From Emydura subglobosa (lineage: Eukaryota > Chordata > Testudines > Chelidae): DNA of 64,000 bases. Below, one piece after another: positions 55,011-64,000 of this stretch. The translations under genes and the position numbers were made by a program. Positions within the stretch are counted from its first letter, which is position 1. The number at the start of each line of letters is the position of its first letter. The notes below the pieces were generated by a model, which was given only the letters and a program-made list of their open reading frames with translations, was not told the origin of the DNA and did no database searches. The stretch spans positions 12,376,540-12,440,539 of the forward strand of contig ML680086.1 in assembly GCA_007922225.1 (NCBI GenBank). Reading direction: 5' to 3'.

Positions 55011-55204
55011 ATAACGCAGGGAACGGGATTGTGATATTGCTTGATGTGATTATGATGCCGTCACTGCTTATAGGGGAATCTCATAACTCTGAAGTCAGAT
55101 CTTAATGTGGAGGTGAAACTGATTTTCAGATATTTTACTTTTTAAATCTATTGTTCAATTGTAAGCCTATACACAGAGAATTAATGGCTTGGGATCCTTA
55201 ATCA

Positions 55205-55378
55205 ACGTTAGTGGACTGGAGGTTGTGGAAGCCCCTTCACTGGAGGTTTTCAAGAGGAGGCTAGATGGCTATTTGCCTTGGATGATTTAGACACAACAAA
55301 TCCTGCATCCTGGCAAAGGGTTAGACTAGATGACCCTTACAGTCCCTTCTAACCCTGGTTCTATGATTCTCATTTATT
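55205..55378 (+). mobile_element. CR1 LINE 3' end, third subfamily
   Basis: The first part reads the end of ORF2: GAAGCCCCTTCACTGGAGG, TTTTCAAGAGGAGGCTAGATG. Then comes GGTTAGACTAGATGACCC, TCCCTTCTAACCCTGG and a TTCTATGATTCTCATTTATTC terminus. Tail words differ from those of the copies at 4,846 and 41,100, so it is another subfamily. Confidence 0.88.
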
Positions 55379-55599
55379 CTGAGGCCCTTTAACAATGCAC
55401 AGACAGTGTTAAGAGGCATTTATGTAAATGAGAATCAGTTTCTAGTATCAGTCTCTTTGTCCTTTAGGAGGTAAACTGCAGTCTTATCGGTGATCATTGA
55501 GAGAGTTGTTTTGACAACTTTGTGTGTACATTATCTCAAATGTGAAGCATAGGGCTGCAACCTTAGTTCACGTCCGTAGTCCCACTAAGGTCAACAGGT
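55379..55599. other. Non-coding gap
   Basis: Nothing recognised. Confidence 0.5.
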
Positions 55600-55960
55600 A
55601 AAGTTTTCAAAAGAGCCTAAATGCCATTTTCAAAAAGGACTTAAGCGGTTAGGAATCTAAACTCCAATTGAAAGTTAATGGAACTTGGGCTCATGAGTCA
55701 GTTAGGACCAGATGTTCAAAGATATTTAGGTGCCTAAATATGCAGATAGGAGCTTAGTGAGATTTTCAAAAGTATCTAGGCAACTAAATCCCTTTAATTT
55801 CTAATTTTTCTAAAGAGTTCACCAATTTTGAGTACCTTTATTTTTGGGTGCCTAACTTAAGAGTTCTAAGGTCTAAGTCTCAGGGGTGACCGGCACCTGC
55901 AGCTCCCATTGATTCGCACTGACCACAGGTGTTGTGGATGTCTAGCCATTCTGAAAACCA
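55600..55960. repeat. Fold-back repeat of the TGCCTAA family, long copy
   Basis: GTTTTCAAAAGAGCCTAAATG, then ATTTAGGTGCCTAAATATG, CAGATAGGAGCTTAGTGAG, ATTTTCAAAAGTATCTAGGC, and GGGTGCCTAACTTAAGAG. The TTCAAAAG and GCCTAA words alternate and can pair across the unit. The same words occur at 13,190-13,375, 41,640-41,680 and 62,268-62,400. Confidence 0.55.
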
Positions 55961-56479
55961 GCACGAAGGTGTGTTAAGTTGAGTTACCCACCACTACCGG
56001 GCACTTTGCTGCCTTTGTGAAAAACATTTATTTGTTGGTGCCAAAATGAGGCCATATGAAAGCAAAATAACTACTCCAATTTGGAAGCTTCCAAAAATAA
56101 GTCTCTGAGACTTCTCATGAGTAAGGACTGATGGATCAGACTTCAATGTAGGTTGAACAAAGCACTGTGCTCGGGGTGCTGAGATACTGGAAGCTGTTTT
56201 AACTTTGAGAGTAAGCAAGTCTGAGATCTTTAGATGTCTCTTACTTACAGTGCAGATGCGCTTTCTTAAAAGTAAGTAGAATTGTGGCAGTGGTACAGTT
56301 GAATGCTGAGAGAGAAGAACAGCTTCATTTGACATGAAAGCTGCATATGGACCTATTCACTGTGATCATGTATAAAAATGATTAACTCACTAGCCATAGA
56401 CCTACCTCTACATGAAGTCCTCTGTACCCCCATTTCTGTCTGTCATCAATACCTTGAACTTCTAAACTGGCATGGAACA
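55961..56479. other. Non-coding gap
   Basis: No named repeat. A minus-strand open frame of 113 codons (55,994-56,335) has no recognisable motif. Confidence 0.5.
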
Positions 56480-56760
56480 AAATGATTTAAACCAAGCAAA
56501 TTAGATCAATTAATTTCTAAAGCAAATCGAATGGGCATTTTAGAAGAGGATTTAATGTCTCATTTACTCGCTATAGCTATCTTGTTAAATGCCAATTAAG
56601 TAGCTAAATATTTCTTACAAGCTTAATGAATTACAGTAAGAAGTAATAAGTGATTACCAGCTTTTGCTAACATATTGGAGTCTCCTTTTCACTTCGGGAC
56701 ACTATCATTAAATTTCTTACATACATTTCTTTGTATCACTAAGGAAATTAGTTTTAACAC
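56480..56760. other. AT-rich homeodomain-word cluster, candidate regulatory DNA
   Basis: Contains AGATCAATTAATTTCTAAAG, GCCAATTAAGTAGC, CTTAATGAATTACAGTAAG and AAGTAATAAGTGATTACC with no transposon signature. This fits a homeodomain-type enhancer but also plain AT-rich DNA. Confidence 0.25.
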
Positions 56761-57689
56761 TCAGATGATGCTTTATTAACGTGGAATAACTGGCTTAATG
56801 TAGAGTTTATCCTCTAATAGGACACTGTCAAATAGCAGAAGTAAAACCAACTTTAAAGGTCAAATGTGAGACAGTTTTAGAAGTTTATTTGTGCTCCTAA
56901 ATTGTGCAAACAAATATTGTAGTTTTATGTTATTAGCTATTTGCACATATAATTAACCCATTTTTCATGCATAATTGCTCAGCTAAACTGTCTGAAAATC
57001 TGGCCCCATATTTATTCAAACCTGAGGATGATTGCCTTGTGGAATCCAAGAATCAAACTTTCAATGTTCCAAATTCCTTTGCAGTTGCACTGGATACCCA
57101 CAAAAATTGTCTAAGATTTTTTTATTATTTGATTGTGAGTAGAAATAAAGTACTTAAGGGTAAATTTTTAGTTGGGCTGAGGCCCTGTTTTCCCTTGTTT
57201 TGTGGATACAATCAATATGTAACTTTGAAATATTGCTCCATTCTGTTGTAAAAGAGGGAAAAAATCCCAATGGTCAATATGGGCCAAACACTTCAACTGG
57301 TTTATGTGGCAGTAAGACGTCCATAAAGCCACAAAAGGTCATGCAAATTGGGTATTTTGGTAAAGCAGACCAATGCCTAAGAAGGAGTAGAGAAGCAGCA
57401 TGTGACTGCAAATGGTTCATGTAACAAATGCATCAGCAGTTCAGGCTTTTCCAATAATTAATTGTCATTGTGCTTCAAACCTGGACATCTCTGTAGTGGA
57501 AGAATACTTCATTCTCCATGACCCACTCGGTTCTTCTCTCCTGAAGTTACCATTAACAATGCCACTTTTCATGGAGATTTTTCTACATGATGTGCACCTA
57601 TTCTGTTAAAAACTGATTGGAGAGCCATCAAATCGCTTGTAGGCAGGACACCAGGCAGCCATCAGACAGTAAAAAAAAAAGCCTTGGGT
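56761..57689. other. Non-coding gap
   Basis: No named repeat, no exon. Confidence 0.5.
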
Positions 57690-57990
57690 GAGGTTTCCAG
57701 AAGTGCTCAGTGCCCACAGTTGGTGACCCCAGTTCCCGTGGAGGTATTTAGATGCAGTGGGTATATTTTCAAAGGCAGTGCTCAGCAGCTCCCATTCAGA
57801 ATAATGGGACCTGTTGGGTGCAAAGCATTCTTGAAAATCTCCCCAATTCATTTTGGGGTCTGGATGGTAGCTGTTGGGTGTTGAACCCTTTTGAAAATCT
57901 GACTCCTGGGGAAGGGATTTTCAAAGATGCCTTAATGAGTTTGGTGCCCAGTTCCCACCCTGGGAACTGCCAGAAGAGCCCTCGATGATC
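57690..57990. repeat. Fold-back repeat of the TGCTCAG type
   Basis: AGAAGTGCTCAGTGCCC, ATATTTTCAAAGGCAGTG, GCAGCTCCCATTCAG, CTTGAAAATCTCCCC, CTTTTGAAAATCTGAC and GATTTTCAAAGATGCC alternate on both strands. TTTTCAAAG and its complement CTTGAAAAT occur several times. It is the longest of the fold-back clusters. Confidence 0.5.
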
Positions 57991-58229
57991 AGTTGTAGTC
58001 AAATTGGTTTTAGGAGAAAAATATCCATCCCACTTTACATTAAGGAGAATGCAGATATCCTTCAGGTTGATTCTTTTTTTAAAAAAAAAATCTCTCCTTT
58101 TAATATCAGTTGCTGGTTTATTCTAAGAAGAAGGAAAGAGAGGCAGCACGGCAGCCATCTGGCTGTACAGTTCCCTAAGTGCTTTTTTTCCAATTTATGA
58201 AATAAACAAACAAAACAAAAAAAAAATAC
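57991..58229. other. Non-coding gap with A/T runs
   Basis: T7 followed by A10 at about 58,074-58,090 and an A-rich tract at 58,200-58,226. No gene. Confidence 0.5.
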
Positions 58230-58560
58230 CCTCCGAAGTTAAACTAATATGAAATGGCCCCAGCGTTTGAACTTGTCGCACAAAACTGGTTTAAATTTTA
58301 ATGTGAGTTCTGGAGTAGATTTGTGTAAGGCAAGGTAAAGCAAGGTCCATGAAATATTGATTCTGTACATTTTCTTATGAATTTTTATACTCCAATTTAG
58401 TAAATTTTTCATCTCGCCTGCACTTAGAGGTTGCCTATAAAGTCGTTACTACCAATTGTATTAACTGTTGTAAATAAATCATCTTGGTTTGGGCTATTTG
58501 TATGAACATGGGCCGACAGGACCCAGTTTTGTTCAAGCTCTGACATTTCATGGCCCCAGC
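58230..58560. other. Non-repetitive stretch, candidate regulatory DNA
   Basis: Contains CTCGCCTGCACTTAGAGG, AAAGTCGTTACTACCAATTG, GTAAATAAATCATCTTGG and GGCCGACAGGACCCAG. I see no transposon words. Nothing beyond composition supports a function. Confidence 0.22.
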
Positions 58561-60160
58561 CTGAAAGGGCTAAAAAGGGATAATCAAAATTTAAAACCTG
58601 TCATGGCAGCAGAGACGCAGTCCATAAGTGACTAACAGAAGCAGGCTGTTCTCCCTAGAACTGCCCATTTAGAACAAACAATGAAACAGGCAGAATCTCT
58701 ATTTTATTGCAAACCCCCTGGAGTTCCTAGCTTTGTTCCACTTCAGGAAAGAAAGAATCAAGGGTCTCTATCTCCTTCCTCATCCTGTAGTCCTTACTCA
58801 CTCAAAAATACCCACTGAGGATGCAAATAAAGACTACAGGATTTGATTCTGCTTTGAAGATAGCCCAGATGTTGCAAAACCTCTCATTCCTCTAAGGTTT
58901 CAGTCTAAAAGGGGCCACAGGAACAACTTATCTTTCAAGATTTCCATCATTCAGGATTATGTTGATTTATGCTGAAACTTCCAGAAAGTCGCTCATAACT
59001 TTCTGAACCCTATGTCTTGAATCTGTCCTGAACCCAGATCAGGCCTCTATACCCACCCTAGTTCTTATCTTAATATTACCTCCTCATCTCTAATTATTAC
59101 ATATTAAATACATAGACAAGATTTGGTTCATACATTTGAAAATGTAACTTCTTCTTCTTGTATAAAATACTGTAGAACTGAGGTTTTCTGGAAGCTTTCA
59201 TATTAAAGGTATTTCAAAATAACTTAAAAATATGAGATCACATTTTGATAATGAAAATGTAAAATTTACTTTCCTCCAGCATTCCCAAGGTTAAGACTTG
59301 TTTGCTTAAATGATAATGGAAAGGAAGCATAAGAGGGACATGAGAATGTTAAAATAGATGCATGTTTTAATTTTGAACTAATACCCATAGAACTTTCTGG
59401 TTTTTTTGTTTCTTTGTTTGTTTTTTTTCTTATTCTCATATCCTCAATATGATCAATGTAACACTGTTGGATCATGATTGTCAGAAGTCGTGTTCTGTGA
59501 AGGCTCTAGGAAAGCTTGTAAACATGTACTTATCTCAAACTTTAATAAGGCTCAAGTACATGTTTAAAGTTTAAGCATGTGCTTCAGTATTTTCCTGAAG
59601 AGGGCTGACCATGGGTTAGCTGTAGGTGTAGACAAGGACAAAGAGTACTTACTACACTTCAGCTAACAGATTAAATTTCTAGGTTTGTAAATAACCATGA
59701 TATATTGGTTTACTCAGAATCACTTGGCATTAGATTCCTGTGATTAATGTGTGGTGTAGTTTATTCCACAGTAATTTTTTGAAAATTAAGTCTTCCAAAT
59801 TCAGGCTATCATGATTGGAAAAACAAAGGTTGCATGGTATATTTTTGTTCTTTGCTCGCTTAAGTGTAACTCTTACAATCAACTTTCTGGTGTAATGTCT
59901 TGTAACTACAGCCCTGACGTTCACTTTTGCAAATATCCTAAAGTATTCATCATTTTGGAGAACTCTCCTGTCAGGAAAATCATGTGCTGGAGTGGGCCGA
60001 GAAAAAAAAGACAAAAAGGTGAAAATGTGGCTAAAGTCAATTCATTTAAAAAAAAAAAAAATGGAAAGAATACTCAGATGTTCTTGTTTTTATTTTTCCA
60101 TTATCAGCCCCGTTCTGCTCACGAAATACATATAATCTGTTGTCTGGTGTGCTGCTTATA
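58561..60160. other. Non-coding stretch
   Basis: T-rich tract at 59,400-59,430 and an A14 run at 60,048-60,061. No named repeat or exon. Confidence 0.5.
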
Positions 60161-60235
60161 AAATTGAAGTTTTAAAAATCTAAGTATTATAATATTTAAA
60201 ATATCAAAATACTTCGATTTTTAAAACTTCATTTT
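60161..60235. repeat. Near-perfect 75 bp hairpin
   Basis: The left arm (60,161-60,188) contains TGAAGTTTTAAAAATCTAAG, and the right arm (60,208-60,235) is its reverse complement. There are two mismatches in 28 pairs. The 19 nt between them hold ATATTTAAAATAT, which pairs with itself too. The unit is almost wholly A/T. Possible readings are a tiny palindromic MITE, a solo terminal inverted-repeat pair or a recent local inversion-duplication. A microRNA precursor is less likely at this A/T content. Confidence 0.8.
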
Positions 60236-62034
60236 GGAATACAATTATAAAGATTAACACTTAGTCATTATCTGATCCCCAATATCACTTTATAATTTGT
60301 TTAATTCACTTTATTGTTGTGCTTTCATAGAGAATCAGGACTACATTAGTTAAGTGACGTTCCATGACAACCCCCTCATATTTAATTAAATTTATACTAG
60401 AATGAAACTGACCTTTTGGCTGTCTGTGTATTTTTAAGTGTTTGTGTAAACAGTAAAGGATCCAGTTAATTACAGAGCCTTCCTTCTATTCAGCAGAGTG
60501 ATGTCCGGCCTTCTCTGATTGTAAAAGAGACAGGAGAAAGCCACTTGGAGACAGGAAAGAGCCTGAAGAAAGGGAAAATGGCAGTCAGGAGACACAGAAG
60601 AGTGCACTTTAAATGAAAGGAAAGTGAAATACAGAAGGGCAGAGAAGTAGCATCTAAAACTGGGCTCTCAAGGCGCTAGGAAAGGGGAATGTTTAATTGT
60701 AGGGCTAAATTCTCCATTGGCATTGAGGATTTGGTCTGCAGAGTTCACACCACTCAAACTCTTGAACTTTAATTCTGCATTTGAAGTACAACTTTGGGGA
60801 CTGACAGACTGGTTTCCGTTTAACAGGGAACTGATCTAGGTTTCTCCTCCAAATGCAAAGCCAACCTGAACCCCAGAGATTTATCGCGATTCAAAACATA
60901 ATTCACACTTTCATGCACTTCCCTGCACGGTCATTGGCTACCTGATGAGAAAGTTGGCTCTTTTGCTCACAGGTCTTGCACCCTGGAGGTTGGCAGTTCC
61001 ATTGTTGCTGTGGAATATAGCTGTTGTGGGAGATCATGAATCATAATTGCACAGGGAGAGTTGGCCTCCATGTGAGGTGCCTAATCTTTGGAGCCATCGA
61101 CTTTGCACAGAACAATGAAAGGAATATTTCAGTAGAGACTGGAGGATAATAGACTTTCATTCTGGTGTTGGGAGCTACAGTTCCTTCCTTACCAAGTGTC
61201 TTGCATCTTACCTTAGAAATATGGAGTGTCTTATAGAATGATGCAGGTGATTATTTAAGAAAAAACAAATTGTGCCCAGTTTACTGTTATGGCTGTGTCC
61301 AATAAGCTGCTATAACACTTCACGGAGGGCCTAGTCCTGCAGGGAGCTGAGTGCTCTTAGCCTGCATTCAAGTCAGTAGTGCTCAGTACCTGTCAGTAGC
61401 TTTCAGAACTGGTTCCCAGGACTAGGGCAGTGATGATATTTTGCTAGATTTGGAGTGGGTGGCTAAGCTCCCTAAATTGGTAATATTTGGGAGAACACAG
61501 GACCGGACTCTCCCACATTACACTAGGGTTTTTCCTTTAGTTAGTTCTCAAGATCAAAGCAAACTTCTACCTTTCGACTGGAATTGGAAAACTGTAGCTT
61601 GATCAATAATAAATGTAGGCCTTTGGAGAGCAATTAGAAAGCAATGCTACCTTAAGGCTACATATTTGTTTTATTTCTGATAAAATGTAGCAACAACCTT
61701 TATTAGCCACAGACTAGAAGAGCCTATTGGTTATGGTGGTTTTGTGAAACTAATATAATTTATAATGCACATTACATGTATCATTTTCAAATACTGTCAG
61801 TGCAAATAACTATGATGCAGTCACAGCCAGTTTATCTGTGGATAGTTTGTCAGAAATGAAGAGGCAGTAGCATATATTTGGAGAGCATTTGCTCAACCTA
61901 AATGTGAAAGAGTTGAGTACAAGGAGCTTTTGTTTTTGCTATGATCTTGATCATGAAGTACTGTCTTTGGAAGTGGATGCTTCTGGAAATGATATTGGTC
62001 CAATATGATACAAAATCACCCTCCTTATAAATAA
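60236..62034. other. Non-coding stretch
   Basis: No exon. GGGCTAAATTCTCCATTGGC at 60,702 and CAGGGAGCTGAGTGCTC at 61,340 are short words of the fold-back families. Purine-rich sequence lies at 60,530-60,650. Confidence 0.5.
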
Positions 62035-62265
62035 GGCTCCCAGCTATAATGCTTTATACTTACATAATCTCTTTCATCTGAGGAATTTCAACACTGTATA
62101 CACGTTAATTAAGTAAAATCTCCCTATACCCCTGTGTGGTAGGTCCTGGAAGTATTATTGCAGCAATTTCACAGATGGAAGAAATGAAGGCTCAGAAAGC
62201 TTAATATTATGACACAAAGATAGTAGTAAATGGCATAAGTTTTCAAACCTGGGTTCTTTCATCCT
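62035..62265 (-). mobile_element. MIR SINE, minus strand
   Basis: TATAATGCTTTATACTTAC, then TCTTTCATCTGAGGAATTTC, GTGGTAGGTCCTGGAAG, CAATTTCACAGATGGAAG, and TCAAACCTGGGTTCTTTC at the B-box side. This is the sauropsid MIR variant, diverged but in the right order. Confidence 0.75.
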
Positions 62266-62267
62266 CC

Positions 62268-62600
62268 ATTTGGGTGACTAAATGGGTACTTGGGTGCCCA
62301 GATACTGGTTTTAGGTACTTAAGTGCTGGCTTGAGTGTCCAAATTTGAGCATCTAACTTAGGCATCTGATTTGGAAACTTATCCTCTGAGGATAATTATC
62401 TTTAACTACCTTTAACTACCATTGACTCAGTGCTGAGAGTACTCAACTTTCAGAGTTTATGGTGCTCTCCACATCACAGGGTCAGGCATGAAGACCCAGT
62501 ATTTCCAAAGGGCTCTCTAATTTGGGGTCTTTTAGCTTGAGATCCCCCCCAGGCCTTGACTTTCAGGGTGCTGAGCAACCACCGCTCCACATAACCTGCG
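62268..62600. repeat. Fold-back repeat words of the TGCCTAA and TGCTCAG types
   Basis: GGGTACTTGGGTGCCCAGATAC, GTTTTAGGTACTTAAGTGC, GAGCATCTAACTTAGGCATC and GACTTTCAGGGTGCTGAG resemble the unit at 55,600-55,960 and 57,690-57,990. They directly follow the MIR, as they do at 41,640-41,770. Confidence 0.4.
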
Positions 62601-64000
62601 TCTCTGATAATTACCAGAACTCTATGAAAGAGAAAATGAGATCATTTCATTAAACTACACTTATCCTCTACCCGTGTAGTATCAAAAGGCCAGAATCTTG
62701 AATGGCCACATTAGCCTTGAATTTTTCAAATAATGTCAAAGGAACTTTATTTTGCCTTCCAGTAACTGATGTGGGGGGAGAACTATAGGGCCTGGGCTCA
62801 AGTTTTTCACATAGACCCATCAAAACAGAATCGCATCCACCCACTCTAAAGCTCACCTGGTGAAAGAGAAAAGAACATACCACAAGCACACGTGATCCTT
62901 CTGAGTTCATTATACAGCAAGTGTGTTTCAAAGAACCTTGAGAGCATGTTTCTAAGGGAGGGGGCAAGGTCGATGCTTGGATGGGAGAAGCCAATTGAAA
63001 TCAATGGGAATTGATTTAGAGTCTGGGGGCACTGTGTTAAAATCTCTAGTCTTGCGATATAGCTTCATGAATATTAACAGGAGTAGAATCAATAGCCAGC
63101 TGATTTTCAGATGCAAAACTGGCTCCTTTTTGTCTGTAGATTAAAGAAATGGCACTCCTTCTTTCTTTAGATAAGATTCAGGACACCAAAAATGGTGGGC
63201 AGCATTCAAAGCTAATTCTAGAGGATTTTTTAATATTGTTTTTAAATGTATATCTTCCTGATATTCATCTCCAGGGGCTGTTTATCCTTTCATCTGGCAA
63301 AACACAGGACAGTAGGGATACTTTCTGGGCAGGGTGATATTAGGATGCCTTGTTTCCAAAGGTGGCCCTTTCCAGATAAATGCTATAATTTTATTTTACT
63401 GCACTTCAGGAATTTTAGAGGAGCCCCAAAGGATAACTCTTAGTCTCCTCCCTGCCAGCAGATGGCTGCCATTCTCTTACTGATGGGTGATTTTTGCACT
63501 ACACATGTTCTCTTGTGCTTGGTGGAAAGGTGAACAATGGCAAATAAGTTCCGGATTTGTCCTAATGTGGTAATGACTTGCTTCCCAAGTGTTCTTCACC
63601 AATCTGAATGCTCGTCCCATCTGCAGCTGCATCACATGCATGGAAGGAATTGGAGCTCTTCAAAGTTCAAAAGAGAAAAAATGTTCTGCTACTGATGAGA
63701 GCAAATACACTTAAAACCCTCAGAATTTTTCTAGTTCTGGAGGCTGCAGCAGCTTTGAAAGTGGACTTAACAAAGTTATGATTTAAGAACTGGACTTGAT
63801 GTACCTGAATCAAAACACCTCATCAGTTTTGGAAAGTTCAGATATGGGTCTGGGTCAGAGTACTGATTTCTCTAGGGGGCTGAACCATCGCCCTAGAGCC
63901 AAACAACTTACTGAAAGTTTGGGAATGTTCAATCAAGCATTTTTGGCTCTTTACAAAGATTTCTTTACAAAGATTTCATTATTCAGGCTGGTTAATAACA
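62601..64000. other. Non-coding stretch to the window end
   Basis: Nothing recognised. GAAATCAATGGGAATTG at 62,997 is a short word of the recurring motif. A minus-strand open frame of 108 codons (62,668-62,994) has no motif. The sequence ends without any feature boundary. Confidence 0.5.

Noticed and set aside
60161..60235. MicroRNA precursor
   Set aside because: The arms are almost pure A/T and the pairing is too uniform; without small-RNA data this is not supported.

Overview
This is eukaryotic, non-coding, repeat-rich DNA from a sauropsid, most likely a turtle. Three things point there: several CR1 LINE copies of the kind found in turtles, crocodilians and birds; a 3' LINE tail that I recall as shared with the tRNA-derived SINEs of hidden-neck turtles; and many old MIR SINEs in a sauropsid variant. 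The order-level call comes from recognising repeats by eye, not from a database search. I found no host gene exon, no functional tRNA or rRNA gene, no CRISPR array and no prokaryotic-type operon. The window reads as intergenic or deep intronic DNA.

Layout. 1-1,690 is plain sequence with one compact inverted-repeat element (1,081-1,250). 1,690-4,928 is the main feature, a 5'-truncated CR1 LINE: the end of ORF1, an open endonuclease frame of 460 codons, a reverse transcriptase broken by frameshifts and stops, and the 3' tail. 4,983-5,195 holds a MITE fragment and a MIR. 5,555-6,260 is an unclassified GC-rich element with a TATA-like box and tandem 57-63 bp repeats. 8,285-8,790 is an ancient L2/L3-like LINE end. 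10,745-17,575 mixes AT-rich fold-back repeats with MIR SINEs, a MITE-like fragment and long plain stretches. 25,688-26,185 is a MIR split by a complete TTA-flanked MITE. 26,890-28,130 is non-repetitive and a candidate regulatory stretch.

The second half holds a short CR1 3' end (36,945-37,164), a second large CR1 with a mutated catalytic site (40,142-41,168), two MITEs (43,379-44,225), an LTR-like promoter unit (45,600-45,887), a cluster of tRNA-like sequences (47,950-48,290), a possible LTR-type repeat (49,700-50,900), another CR1 3' end (55,205-55,378) and a near-perfect 75 bp hairpin (60,161-60,235).

No genes work together here. The only protein-coding information is decayed retrotransposon sequence. 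The interest lies in transposon layering (age order, target-site duplication, shared LINE/SINE tails), recurring fold-back repeats of unclear origin, and a few non-repetitive stretches that could be conserved regulatory DNA.
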